64,000 bases of DNA from Gillisella vitis (lineage in GTDB: Bacteria; Pseudomonadota; Alphaproteobacteria; Rhizobiales; Rhizobiaceae), in the NCBI RefSeq assembly GCF_014204625.1, contig NZ_JACHLU010000005.1, positions 1 to 64,000 of the forward strand, written 5' to 3'. Below the pieces are notes generated by a model, which did no database searches, had not been told where the DNA came from, and was given only the letters and a program-made list of their open reading frames with translations. Shown here in pieces: positions 37,639 to 47,225 of the stretch (position 1 is its first letter; each line of letters opens with the position of its first letter). The translations under genes and the position numbers were made by a program.

Positions 37639-38423
37639 CGCTGGACATGGCCAGTCTTGATCCCAGTCTGGGCGGATTGCTGCTGCTGGCAGCGATTGCG
37701 GCCTATATGCAGACCCTTACGGGGTTTGCCTTTGGTTTGATCATGATGGGCGGCATTGGTTTGACCGGGGTTATTCCTCTGCGCGAGGCCGCCGTTCTGG
37801 TCAGCGTTCTGGTCATCGTCAACGCACTTCAGGTCTTGCGTCATGGCTGGCGCGATATTGCCGTGCGCGAATTTATCCCCATCATCATATCCAGCCTCGT
37901 GTTTCTGCTGGTGGGCTATTGGCTGCTGGGCATTCTCATTGCCGCCTCGCTGGATTGGCTGAAACTGGTTCTGGGCGGGGTTATTGTGCTGTCCAGTCTC
38001 CAGCTTCTGCTCAAACCGGCCCCGCTTGAACAGCGCTCAAGCACAGCCTCTTTTGTGTTTTTCGGCTCCGTTGCAGGCTTGATGGGCGGGCTGTTTTCGA
38101 CCGCGGGCCCGCCGCTGGTCTATCATCTTTATCGCCAGCCCTTAAAACCGACAGCCGTGCGCGAAACACTTGTTGCCGTCTTTGCGATAAATGCGGCCAT
38201 TCGGCTTGCGACCGTCGCAGCAGCAGGCAATATGCCCTCGCCAGACTTTTGGTGGAGCCTGACAACCATTCCTGTGGTGATCGCCTTTACCTTTGTCGCC
38301 AAGCGCTGGCCGCCACCGATTTCGCCGGACACCATGCGGCGTCTGGCTTTTCTGCTGCTGTTTCTCTCAGGCGTGTCGCTTGGCACACCTGCATTGCTCA
38401 CACTTTTCGGAGATATTTCATGA
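37635..38423 (+). CDS. TauE/SafE-family exporter (sulfolactate export candidate)
   Basis: Integral membrane protein of 262 residues with about eight predicted helices, of the TauE/SafE sulfite/organosulfonate exporter family (LTGFAFGLIMMGGIGLTG, GSVAGLMGGLFSTAGPP). Both the start and stop overlap neighbouring genes (ATGA junctions), so it is tightly coupled to sulfoquinovosidase and aldehyde dehydrogenase. In sulfo-ED bacteria the pathway ends in sulfolactate, which is excreted; a TauE-type exporter is the expected last part. Confidence 0.88.
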   Translation: MTLDMASLDPSLGGLLLLAAIAAYMQTLTGFAFGLIMMGGIGLTGVIPLREAAVLVSVLVIVNALQVLRHGWRDIAVREFIPIIISSLVFLLVGYWLLGILIAASLDWLKLVLGGVIVLSSLQLLLKPAPLEQRSSTASFVFFGSVAGLMGGLFSTAGPPLVYHLYRQPLKPTAVRETLVAVFAINAAIRLATVAAAGNMPSPDFWWSLTTIPVVIAFTFVAKRWPPPISPDTMRRLAFLLLFLSGVSLGTPALLTLFGDIS

Positions 38424-39889
38424 CCCATCCGCTCAAGACCGCGCTGAAAGACCCATCCCTTCTCGTTTCAAAAGCTTTTGTTGCCGGAAAATGGGTGGAT
38501 GCCAGCGATGGCAAGACTTTTACCGTCACCGACCCGTTTGATGGTGCCGTAATCGCCAATGTGGCATCGCTCTCGCGCAGCGATGTGCATGACGCGATTG
38601 ATCAGGCCGAAATTGCCCAGAAGGAATGGGCCAAGCGCACCGCCAAAGACCGCGCCAAAGCGTTGAAAGCCTGGTTTGACTTGATCATCGCCAATGCCGA
38701 TGATCTGGCGCTGATTCTGACCACCGAACAGGGCAAACCGCTGGCTGAAGCCAAGGGCGAAGTTGTCTCCAATGCTGCCTATCTCGAATGGTTTGCCGAA
38801 GAGGCCAAGCGTCTCGATGGCGATATTATTCCCGGTGCCAATCCCGGCCAGCGCATTATGGTCATCAAGCAGCCGGTGGGCGTTTGCGCTGCCATCACAC
38901 CATGGAACTTCCCCAACGGCATGATCACCCGCAAGGCAGGCCCTGCCCTTGCTGCCGGATGCAGCCTGATTTTGAAGCCAGCCGCGCAAACGCCGTTGTC
39001 TGCGCTGGCCTTGGCCGTTCTCGCAGAGCGTGCGGGCATTCCGGCCGGTGTGTTTTCTGTGGTGCCGGGCGACGCCCAGCCGATTGGCCTCGAATTTTGC
39101 CATAATCCGAAGATCGCCAAGATCACCTTCACCGGCTCCACCGGCGTTGGCCGCTGGTTGATGCGCGAAGCATCGGACAGCATCAAGCGTCTGTCACTGG
39201 AACTGGGCGGCAATGCCCCCTTCATCGTGTTTGATGATGCCGACCTTGATGCCGCCGTCGAAGGCGCAATGATCTCAAAGTTCCGCAATGCCGGTCAGAC
39301 ATGCGTTTGCGCCAACCGCATTTATGTTCAAGACAGCGTTGTCGAGGCATTTACCGAGAAATTGCTGGCGAAAGTCTCCGGCCTTCAACTGGGTCGCGGC
39401 ACGGAAACCGGCACCACCCAAGGCCCACTGATTGACGACCGTGCCGTTGCCAAAATGGAAGAACATGTCCGCGATGCCCTGGAACAGGGCGCAAAATTGA
39501 TGGCAGGCGGCAAGCGCAGCGTCCTTGGCGGCAATTTTTATGAGCCAACCGTGATGACCGGCGTAACCCAGGCGATGAAAGTGGCCAAGGAAGAGACCTT
39601 CGCACCGCTTGCCCCTATCATCGCTTTCAAGGATGAAGCCGAGGTGATTGCCATGGCCAATGACAGCGAATTTGGCCTCGCATCCTATTTCTACGCCAAG
39701 GACATGGGCCGGATTTTCCGGGTGTCGGAAGCACTGGAAGCGGGCATGGTCGGCGTCAACACCGGCATGATTGCCAATGAAATGGCTCCCTTTGGTGGCG
39801 TCAAACAATCCGGTCTTGGCCGCGAAGGCTCAAAATATGGCATCGAAGGGTTTGTTGAATTGAAATACATCTGCCTGTCGGGCGTGTGA
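38420..39889 (+). CDS. aldehyde dehydrogenase (sulfolactaldehyde dehydrogenase candidate)
   Basis: NAD(P)-dependent aldehyde dehydrogenase of 489 residues, closest in style to GabD-type enzymes. N163 is in PWNFPNGM, E261 in LELGGNAPF, and nucleophile C295 in GQTCVCANR. The start overlaps the exporter stop (ATGA). It would oxidise 3-sulfolactaldehyde to sulfolactate, the last intracellular sulfo-ED step. A general succinate-semialdehyde role is the fallback reading. Confidence 0.88.
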   Translation: MTHPLKTALKDPSLLVSKAFVAGKWVDASDGKTFTVTDPFDGAVIANVASLSRSDVHDAIDQAEIAQKEWAKRTAKDRAKALKAWFDLIIANADDLALILTTEQGKPLAEAKGEVVSNAAYLEWFAEEAKRLDGDIIPGANPGQRIMVIKQPVGVCAAITPWNFPNGMITRKAGPALAAGCSLILKPAAQTPLSALALAVLAERAGIPAGVFSVVPGDAQPIGLEFCHNPKIAKITFTGSTGVGRWLMREASDSIKRLSLELGGNAPFIVFDDADLDAAVEGAMISKFRNAGQTCVCANRIYVQDSVVEAFTEKLLAKVSGLQLGRGTETGTTQGPLIDDRAVAKMEEHVRDALEQGAKLMAGGKRSVLGGNFYEPTVMTGVTQAMKVAKEETFAPLAPIIAFKDEAEVIAMANDSEFGLASYFYAKDMGRIFRVSEALEAGMVGVNTGMIANEMAPFGGVKQSGLGREGSKYGIEGFVELKYICLSGV

Positions 39890-39904
39890 CTCACTCTGAA
39901 AGTT

Positions 39905-39939
39905 GGCGGATGCCCCGATGATCAGGGCATCCTGCCGCC
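39905..39939 (+). terminator. interrupted stem-loop at the end of the sulfo-ED operon
   Basis: GGCGG-ATGCCC pairs with GGGCAT and, after a 4-base bulge, CCGCC. It lies 15 bases after the last stop. The tail is A-rich rather than T-rich on the plus strand, so terminator function is uncertain. The rest of the 39890-40171 gap is AT-rich with no gene I can support. Confidence 0.45.
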
Positions 39940-40171
39940 AAAAATTCAATCATGACGGGTTTGTGACGCAAGATCTGATCGTTTGAACTCCCTCTGCTCC
40001 GTGCGGTGTGAAAGCGTCGGCACATGCTAATATTTTTTAGCATTTAACCAGTTTCTAATTCTATGTTTTATATGGATTTTTCGATTTTTATCTGCGAAAA
40101 TCTGATCGTTTTCAGAGAAAATTAAGGCAGGCACGTTAATCAGGAAAGCATGATAACCGTGAGGTGACTTG

Positions 40172-41038
40172 ATGCTTTTCCGGGCCTTTATTGTATCGAT
40201 TACGCTCTCTTTAAACTGGATGGCCACCGCGAATGCGCAAACCGCCCAGCCAATTTACTACAATTCAAGCGGGAACAAAGAAAAGACATTAGGCTTCAAG
40301 GCGATTCAACTTGCATTTGAAAAAATTGGCAACCCCTATGTGTTAAAGCCGTCATCCACCGGCTATAATACGACGGGTGCCATGGTTGAGGCGACTGCCA
40401 GTGGTGGCAAACTGGACATTATGTGGGCTGCCGCATCCAACAGCACATCTCAAAAGCTGCTTGCAGTTCCTTTTCCAATCGACCGTGGCCTTCTGGGAAT
40501 GCGCATTCTGTTGATTGACGGCGCACGCCAAAACGAGTTCAGTCAGGTCAAAAATCTGGACGATCTGAAAAAATTCATTGCCCTTCAGGGCCTTGGCTGG
40601 GCTGATGTCGATGTTTTGCGCAAATCAGGCCTGAAGGTCAGAACAGGCTCTGCCAAAAATCTCTACAAGATGACCATGGGTCGGCGCGGAGACCATTTTG
40701 CACGCGGAGCCTATGAAGCCATCAATGAGCAAGCCCGTGAAGTTGCCAATGCACCCGGTCTTGCCGTCGAAAAGTCCATTCTTTTGCAATATGAGTCCAC
40801 GACCACAATCTATGTGGCAAAAAACAATACAAAACTGCGTGACGACATCATGCGCGGTCTGGAAATCGCGTGGCAAGACGGCAGCTACAATGAACTTTTT
40901 CTGTCTGATCCAGATGTGCAGACGGCTTTGACAAAAGCCGATTTGAAAAATCGAACGCTGATCAAGATCAACAACCCGAATTTCCCGGCTGATCTTTCGA
41001 AAGCGGACGCCAAATATTGGTTCGATCCGCAAAAGTAA
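40172..41038 (+). CDS. orphan periplasmic substrate-binding protein
   Basis: Secreted binding-protein-like product of 288 residues with a Sec signal peptide (cleavage expected after ATANA) and the type-2 solute-binding layout: an early YNSSGNKEKTL, a hinge-like DIMWAAASNS, and a C-terminal amphipathic region. The ATG at 40172 has GAGG seven bases upstream. There is no ABC permease or ATPase beside it; instead a chemoreceptor gene follows after 49 bp. It may present a ligand to that receptor rather than to a transporter. The ligand is unknown. Confidence 0.72.
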   Translation: MLFRAFIVSITLSLNWMATANAQTAQPIYYNSSGNKEKTLGFKAIQLAFEKIGNPYVLKPSSTGYNTTGAMVEATASGGKLDIMWAAASNSTSQKLLAVPFPIDRGLLGMRILLIDGARQNEFSQVKNLDDLKKFIALQGLGWADVDVLRKSGLKVRTGSAKNLYKMTMGRRGDHFARGAYEAINEQAREVANAPGLAVEKSILLQYESTTTIYVAKNNTKLRDDIMRGLEIAWQDGSYNELFLSDPDVQTALTKADLKNRTLIKINNPNFPADLSKADAKYWFDPQK

Positions 41039-41087
41039 CCGCATTTGAACCGTTTCACGAATTTTACTCTTCTCAGGGTGTGGCAAG

Positions 41088-42827
41088 ATGATGAAAAGCA
41101 AATCCATTCGCACACAAGTCATGGTGCCATCCTTGGCGCTCATCGTGATTGGGCTGGGTGCCGTGGCAGCCTATTCCGGCTGGTCACGGACCGCCAGCCT
41201 GACGGAATCCTTCCAGCAGAAGGTCGACCTGACGTCGGCCATGGCATCATCCGGTGCAGCCACGGCCATGTGGCAGTTTGACAAGGCACTGGCCAAGGAT
41301 ACCTTCCTGCCCGCCGAAACAGACCGTGATTTCAGAGCTGCCGTTATTCTTGACGATACCGGCAAGCCATTCTTCACCACGGGTCAGCCGGACGTCATTG
41401 CAGCAGCCAGCACGGCTGCGACCCAAAAGCCGGATGGCAGCGCCGAAAAAACCCTGAGTTTCTCGACCGCACCTCTCAAGCATACCGAAGAGGGCAAGGA
41501 GATGACCATCGGCACCATGGTCATTGCATTCGACAAGACGGCAATTGCCGCTGACGCCAACGCATCCTTGACCACACTGGCCATGATTGCGCTTTCAGTT
41601 CTGCTGCTGGTGGGGGCCGCCCTTTATGTTTTGCTGCGCACGATCACGCATCCCATTGTGTCGCTCTCGGAGGTGATGGAAAAGCTTTCCTCTGGAAAGC
41701 TGGATACAATCGTGCCCAATCAGGAGCGTGGCGACGAGATCGGCGCGATGTCGCGCTCAGTCGAATTTTTCAAGAAAAGCGTCTATTCCGCAGCCAGCCT
41801 ACAGCGTGAAGCCGATGAGAGCCGTCAGGCACAGGAAGAACGCCGCCGTTTGCGTGAAGAAGCCGAACAGGCCCGTCTGGCCGCCATGTCTGCCGCAACC
41901 AACAGTCTGGCGCGCGGATTGCAAACATTGGCCAATGGCGATCTGACCGCCACGATTTCGGAACAATTGCCCGCAGAATACGAAGGCTTGCGCCAAAACT
42001 TCAACGACGCAGTCGCGCAATTGCGCGAAACACTGTCCATGGTGGTTATCACGGCCAACAATATCGATGCCGGAACCCGCGACATTGCCAGCAACACCAA
42101 TGATCTGGCCCGCCGCACCGAACAGCAGGCCGCCTCGCTGGAAGAAACAGCGGCCGCTCTGAACCAGATTACCGCCAACATTTCATCCTCGCTGAAACTG
42201 ACAGAAGAAGCCCGTGACGTGGCACTGGAGGCCAGCGGCGGCGCAGACAAGTCTGGCGAAGTCATGGAAAATGCCGTGGCGGCCATGAGCCGGATTGAAG
42301 CCAGTGCCTCACAAATTGCCAATATCATTGGCGTCATTGATGAAATTGCTTTCCAGACCAACCTGCTTGCATTGAATGCAGGTGTTGAGGCTGCACGCGC
42401 AGGCGAAGCAGGCAAAGGCTTTGCCGTGGTGGCGCAGGAAGTGCGTGAACTGGCACAGCGATCCGCCAATGCCGCACGCGAAATCAAGAGCCTGATCGAA
42501 AATTCCACACGGGAAGTTTCCATCGGCGTCAACCTGGTCTCCACCACCGGCACCGCCTTGACCGATATTGGCGCGCTGATTGATCGGATTAATCGCAGAA
42601 TTGCATCCATTGCCACAGCAACACGCGAACAATCATCTGGCCTGAGCGAGATCAACACCGCCGTCAACCATATGGACCAGAATACCCAGCACAACGCAGC
42701 CATGGTGGAAGAAACCAGCGCGGCATCGGGTGCCTTGGCCGCAGAAGCCGAAAAACTGCGCTCATTGGTGTCTCACTTCACCATCGACGGCCGCGGCAAA
42801 GCTGGCGGATTTCGCAGCGCAGCCTAA
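41088..42827 (+). CDS. methyl-accepting chemotaxis protein
   Basis: Membrane chemoreceptor of 579 residues. TM1 is at about 11-30, a short periplasmic sensor region at 31-160, TM2 at about 162-183, HAMP at 184-236, a linker with an Arg/Glu-rich coiled coil and possible second HAMP at 240-330, then the signalling domain with the hairpin tip IDEIAFQTNLLALNAGVEAA at about 415-435. The periplasmic part is small, consistent with sensing through the binding protein encoded just upstream. Its stop codon abuts intergenic repeat copy B. Confidence 0.92.
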   Translation: MMKSKSIRTQVMVPSLALIVIGLGAVAAYSGWSRTASLTESFQQKVDLTSAMASSGAATAMWQFDKALAKDTFLPAETDRDFRAAVILDDTGKPFFTTGQPDVIAAASTAATQKPDGSAEKTLSFSTAPLKHTEEGKEMTIGTMVIAFDKTAIAADANASLTTLAMIALSVLLLVGAALYVLLRTITHPIVSLSEVMEKLSSGKLDTIVPNQERGDEIGAMSRSVEFFKKSVYSAASLQREADESRQAQEERRRLREEAEQARLAAMSAATNSLARGLQTLANGDLTATISEQLPAEYEGLRQNFNDAVAQLRETLSMVVITANNIDAGTRDIASNTNDLARRTEQQAASLEETAAALNQITANISSSLKLTEEARDVALEASGGADKSGEVMENAVAAMSRIEASASQIANIIGVIDEIAFQTNLLALNAGVEAARAGEAGKGFAVVAQEVRELAQRSANAAREIKSLIENSTREVSIGVNLVSTTGTALTDIGALIDRINRRIASIATATREQSSGLSEINTAVNHMDQNTQHNAAMVEETSAASGALAAEAEKLRSLVSHFTIDGRGKAGGFRSAA

Positions 42828-42931
42828 AGCATGTCGCGTTTTATTGTCCTCAATAAAACGATAACGCACATGCGAAAAAGAAAGAGCTAAAGCCTGTCGC
42901 AGTGAATCCTATTCACTGCGACAGGCTTTAG
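42828..42931 (+). repeat. intergenic hairpin element, copy B
   Basis: Same element as 24907-25012, with two differences. It starts immediately at the chemoreceptor stop codon. The terminal hairpin at 42887-42931 has 21-bp perfect arms and a CCT loop. It may terminate or stabilise the chemoreceptor mRNA. Confidence 0.87.
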
Positions 42932-43007
42932 AGCTTTTCAGGGAAACGTGGATCCCGGTTTTTCTGATCAGACAAACGAAAACAAGAGAAGTGAGAATCT
43001 GTCTGGT

Positions 43008-43883
43008 TCAATCTGAACCTGACAGACTCGATCGCAGATAATCCCGTTTGAACACGGCATACACACCACTGCGGAAACCATTGAGCTTGGCCCGTCGGCG
43101 GCTGGAAAACCAATTGAAAGGCAGCAGGCTGGACACCACACAATGCAGGGCAGCGCTGAGAAGCGGCATCGGCCTATGGTGTTTTTTGCCTGCATAGATC
43201 CGCGATTGCGCCATGTGAAAGGCCTTGAAAAACGCGACTTTGGATGAGCGTCCCGAAGAATAGCCCTTGGCATGGACAACGCCTGAATCGCGCACAAACA
43301 TCAGCGGACCGAGTGTTTTGAGCCTCAAAGAGAGATCATCGTCTTCGTGGTAGAGAAAAATCTGCGGATCAAAGCCACCAAGGGCTTCGAAATGGTCTCT
43401 TTTGACGAAAATTGCAGCGCCACTCAAAACCGGCACTTCGCAATCGTCATCCGGCCATCCCCTTTTCAGATAATGCGACCTCGGGATAAGATAGGAGCGC
43501 CGTTTAAAATAGGCGCTGCCATCCGAATTGATCAGGCGTGGGTTAAACGCCGCGGCGTTGGGATATTGACGTGCAGCGTGCAACAGGGCCTCGATTGCCC
43601 CTTTTTCCAGTCGCACATCCGGATTGAGAAAAAACAGATAGGGTGTCGATGCCGCCGCCGCTCCCGCATTGCAGCCACGTCCAAATCCTTCATTCTCGGT
43701 CATGCGCACAATTGTCACCTTGCGCTCAGGCGCAAAGGTCGGAAAATTATTCGTGCCGCCATTGTCAACCAGCACCAGTGACACCGCCTGCGGCAGGCTG
43801 TCGATCAGGCCACCAATCACCTCGCTGCTGTTATAGCAGACCGAGACCACCGTCACATCCATCAAACTCAATTCATCACGCAT
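43008..43883 (-). CDS. GT2-family glycosyltransferase (rhamnosyltransferase-like)
   Basis: Inverting family-2 glycosyltransferase, about 285-291 residues. The N-terminal nucleotide-binding strand VTVVSVCYNSSEVIGGLI, NEGFGRGCNAGAAAA, FLNPDVRLEKGAIEALL (DxD-type acid) and GFDPQIFLYHEDDDLSLRL match rhamnosyltransferase-like enzymes. It overlaps the RgpF-like gene upstream by 8 bases; a later ATG at 43862 is possible. It is part of a small polysaccharide island with an RgpF-like protein and an ABC exporter. Confidence 0.85.
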   Translation of the reverse strand: MRDELSLMDVTVVSVCYNSSEVIGGLIDSLPQAVSLVLVDNGGTNNFPTFAPERKVTIVRMTENEGFGRGCNAGAAAASTPYLFFLNPDVRLEKGAIEALLHAARQYPNAAAFNPRLINSDGSAYFKRRSYLIPRSHYLKRGWPDDDCEVPVLSGAAIFVKRDHFEALGGFDPQIFLYHEDDDLSLRLKTLGPLMFVRDSGVVHAKGYSSGRSSKVAFFKAFHMAQSRIYAGKKHHRPMPLLSAALHCVVSSLLPFNWFSSRRRAKLNGFRSGVYAVFKRDYLRSSLSGSD

Positions 43884-45177
43884 TCAAATTATCCGCTTCA
43901 AATGTCTCAGCAGAAGGGCTAGATGGTGAAAACACATCCACTTTATAGCCCGCACTCTTCACGAAGGTGCAAAACATACGTTCAAAAGAATGCTGTAATG
44001 TCGAGCGTTTTGCGCCATTCTCCCGATCAAAGTCACCAAGGCTCATGTTCATCTTTTGTAAAATCGACAGGGCAGCCGGGCGAAACCAGAACATCGTCCC
44101 CGCAAAGAAAACAATATCCTTTGGGGCAACATCAATGTTTGCTCGCTTGAACACGCGCTTCATGATGGGCCATTCACTTTTGATATAGGCTTTTACAGCA
44201 GCACCCGCTGGCGGCAACAGCAGATTTTCAGGTCCAATCAGACCAAGATCCGATCGGTCCGCAAAAGCCTCGACTGCACGGCTACCATTGCCGTTCGCCA
44301 GCAAGGACGCAAGAATATAGCGCCGCACACGCAGGCCGGACACGGTTTCCTTGCCATGCTTTTTCGACAGCTTTCCATGGATCTTGCAGACCGCGTTGTA
44401 ATGATCAAAAACACCTTTTGATACAAGCTCGATGAACGGTCCAACATCTCTGCCACGGTTTTCCGTTTCAATCAGCTGCGCTTGCGGAAACAAAGCCGCG
44501 ATTTTGGCAAAGTGCTGGTCGGCCTGTACGCTTGAGGTGACGATCACGTCCATCCCCGTACATTCCGTGAGAAGAATGGCTTCAATTTCCGGCCATGTTT
44601 CCCAATAATGCATATGGACATACACGCAGGCGCGATGATCGACAGCCTCCATGCGCACGTGCTTTTGATTTGAGAGCGGCTGTGCCGCATCAAACAGGTG
44701 CTCCCACCCCTTGTCCTTGATGGAGCGATCATCGAGGCCATACATGCGCAAATAGCGAAACTCGACATTTTGGCTGGCAAAACTGGCAAGGTTATCAGCC
44801 GACCCACCCGTGACCAGCAGTTTTTCGCCCGGCCCAAACCGCTGAAGTCGCCGTGATTTGGTGGCAGCCAACAAGCCGACGGCGTAATAAGCTGCTTTGG
44901 ATATTCGCGTCCATTCGAGAGAAGGGTTCCCGGACGGAGGCGGCTGATCTGCATCGGGGTGATGCATCACAATCATCCCGTTATACAGCGGGTGTTGTAA
45001 ATGCAGAAAATATGTCTGGGCAGCGCTCTGCGCAAACAGCAGGCAGGCACGCAACGGATTGTTGCGATCAACAAGCTCAACCGCCATTGCCGCGTCGCCA
45101 TTGCGCACATTCAGGCGGTAAAAACCAGCATCGAGCGAAAACGATGCGGTTGGTAGAGAAACAATTGCCATGGTCAT
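43876..45177 (-). CDS. rhamnan synthesis F (RgpF)-like protein
   Basis: Protein of 433 residues. The C-terminal two-thirds match the RgpF pattern: VYVHMHYWETWPEIEAILL, RGRDVGPFIELVSKGVFDHY, VCKIHGKLSKKHG, IGPENLLLPP and FFAGTMFWFRPAAL. RgpF proteins take part in rhamnose-rich surface polysaccharide assembly. The N-terminal 170 residues are unusual and of unknown role. It sits between the exporter gene and the GT2 gene. Confidence 0.83.
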   Translation of the reverse strand: MTMAIVSLPTASFSLDAGFYRLNVRNGDAAMAVELVDRNNPLRACLLFAQSAAQTYFLHLQHPLYNGMIVMHHPDADQPPPSGNPSLEWTRISKAAYYAVGLLAATKSRRLQRFGPGEKLLVTGGSADNLASFASQNVEFRYLRMYGLDDRSIKDKGWEHLFDAAQPLSNQKHVRMEAVDHRACVYVHMHYWETWPEIEAILLTECTGMDVIVTSSVQADQHFAKIAALFPQAQLIETENRGRDVGPFIELVSKGVFDHYNAVCKIHGKLSKKHGKETVSGLRVRRYILASLLANGNGSRAVEAFADRSDLGLIGPENLLLPPAGAAVKAYIKSEWPIMKRVFKRANIDVAPKDIVFFAGTMFWFRPAALSILQKMNMSLGDFDRENGAKRSTLQHSFERMFCTFVKSAGYKVDVFSPSSPSAETFEADNLNA

Positions 45178-45256
45178 TCACCAACAACACTGAAACACAT
45201 GGCCCACGATCCGGCAGTCATCTTGTTACCGCCGGATCGTGCTCAACCCAAAACAT

Positions 45257-47035
45257 TCACAACAGCATCGCCTGCTCTGCGCTTGGCAACAGTTGCAACT
45301 CGTAGAGACGTCGATAAGGTCCATCCCGCGACAGCAGAACCGCCGGCTTGCCCTGCTCGGCCACACAACCGTTTTCCATCACCACAATGTTATCGGCAAA
45401 TGTGATGGTTGAAAGGCGGTGTGCAATCATCACCGTGGTGCGATCCTTGGTCAAACGGCTCAGGGCCTCGCGGATCAGATATTCCGACTCGGAATCAAGC
45501 GCGCTTGTTGCTTCATCCAGAATGAGAATCTCGGCATTGCGCAACATGGCACGGGCAATCGAAATGCGCTGCTTTTGTCCGCCCGACATATTGCCGCCGT
45601 TTTCGCCCACATCGCTGTCATAGCCATGCGGCATCCGCATGATAAAATCATGGGCATTGGCAGCCTTGGCCGCAGCAATGATCTCCTCATCCGTAGCGCC
45701 TTCCTTGCCAAGCCCGATATTATGCTTGACCGTGCCGGAAAATAGAAACGTATCCTGCCCGACATAGGCGATACGATCCCGCAAGGACCGGAAGGTGACG
45801 CCGCGCAAATCCTGACCATCAATCATCACCGATCCGCTGTCTGGATCGTAAAGGCGCATGGCAAGATTGATGATGGAAGACTTGCCGCCGCCCGAAGGGC
45901 CAACCAGCGCTGTGGTCTTGCCCGCAGGGAAATCCAGATTCAGATCATCAAACAGTTGCCGGTTTTCCTCGTAGGAAAAATTCACATTGCGGAAGCTGAT
46001 CTCGCCCTTGCCCGGCACCAGTTCGACTGCATTGTCTTTTTCGCTAAGATCAATCGGATGATCGGAAAGCTCATACATCATCCGCACACCAATCAGGCCG
46101 GATTCAAGGCTGATGCGCATTCTGGCCAACCGCTTGGCTGGCTCATAAGCCAAAAGAAGGGCGGTAATGAAAGACATCAACTCGCCGGGCGTATTGCCTT
46201 CCTGCAACACCCAGATACCACTCAATGCCACAACGCCCGCGATTGCGAAACCGGAAAGGGTTTCCATGATCGGGCTGGAGGCCGCCTCAAGCTTGGCAAT
46301 GCTGTTTGAGCGCTGTTCGACTTCGCTGACGTATTTTTCCATCCGGGCGTTCATATAGCCCTCAAGGCCAAACGCCTTGATGACCCGGATTCCGGTGGAG
46401 GTTTCCTGAACATTCTGGATGATCATGCCAAGAGACGCGAGTTCCTGCTCCATGATCTTTCTCACCTGTTTGGTGAGATGGCGAACACCATAAATGGCAC
46501 CCGGCACGATAATGGCAGAGAAAAGCGTGAGCGATGGCTGTTGTATGACCATGACCGCGGCAAGACCGATCAGTGTAAACAGATCGCGCACAAAAGACGT
46601 GACGATCAGATCAATCACCGAGCGAGCCGCCTGCGCATTGGACGTGATGCGCATCAGCAGTTCCGAGGACGGATATTTCGAGTAAAACGCAACGCCTTGC
46701 TTGAGAATGCGTGCAAACAGCATTTTTTGGGTGCGGGCAATGATGTTATTGCCAGCCTTGCTCAAGAAAACCGACTGGATGTAACTGGCGATACCTTTTA
46801 TAAAAAAGATAACCGCAACCATGATTGCGACTTCAAAAACCCTTTGAATATCCCTGGAAACGACGGAACTGTTGACAATATCGCGCATGATCCATGCGCT
46901 GGCAGACGTCATGGCGGCAACAACAATCATGGCCGCAATGGCAATCCCGTACCAGGGGGCCTGGCTCTTGAAGTTCTCGGAAAGAAGCCTCACGAGAAGA
47001 GTCTTGTTTGCCTTTGAAATCATTTTTCCGAGCAT
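45257..47035 (-). CDS. ABC transporter, fused membrane and ATPase domains (MsbA-like)
   Basis: Homodimeric exporter of 592 residues. The six-helix membrane domain covers about 25-325. The ATPase domain has Walker A GPSGGGKSS, signature NMSGGQKQRISIARAML, Walker B ILILDEATSALD and a switch histidine in MIAHRLSTI. The start may be at 47035 or 47023. In this position it probably flips a lipid-linked glycan or lipid across the inner membrane for the adjacent glycosyltransferases. Confidence 0.9.
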   Translation of the reverse strand: MLGKMISKANKTLLVRLLSENFKSQAPWYGIAIAAMIVVAAMTSASAWIMRDIVNSSVVSRDIQRVFEVAIMVAVIFFIKGIASYIQSVFLSKAGNNIIARTQKMLFARILKQGVAFYSKYPSSELLMRITSNAQAARSVIDLIVTSFVRDLFTLIGLAAVMVIQQPSLTLFSAIIVPGAIYGVRHLTKQVRKIMEQELASLGMIIQNVQETSTGIRVIKAFGLEGYMNARMEKYVSEVEQRSNSIAKLEAASSPIMETLSGFAIAGVVALSGIWVLQEGNTPGELMSFITALLLAYEPAKRLARMRISLESGLIGVRMMYELSDHPIDLSEKDNAVELVPGKGEISFRNVNFSYEENRQLFDDLNLDFPAGKTTALVGPSGGGKSSIINLAMRLYDPDSGSVMIDGQDLRGVTFRSLRDRIAYVGQDTFLFSGTVKHNIGLGKEGATDEEIIAAAKAANAHDFIMRMPHGYDSDVGENGGNMSGGQKQRISIARAMLRNAEILILDEATSALDSESEYLIREALSRLTKDRTTVMIAHRLSTITFADNIVVMENGCVAEQGKPAVLLSRDGPYRRLYELQLLPSAEQAMLL

Positions 47036-47225
47036 ACAGTTTCAGTCCTTCAATGCAGCATCTGTATTGTGCGCATTTCAAAGTTCAACGGTTACGTTTC
47101 AACAGCAACAGGATCCAGCGGGAGCCAGCCGTATAGGGCGCTTTAATGACCCTTCTGCGGATGAAATTCAAGTGCCATCGGATTTCGCAGGGTTTCAGAG
47201 CATGGATAACACTGTAAATGCACCA

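Noticed and set aside
40027..40227. 66-codon minus-strand frame before the orphan binding-protein gene
   Set aside because: It overlaps the start and signal peptide of the better supported plus-strand gene, lies in AT-rich DNA, and shows no family resemblance.
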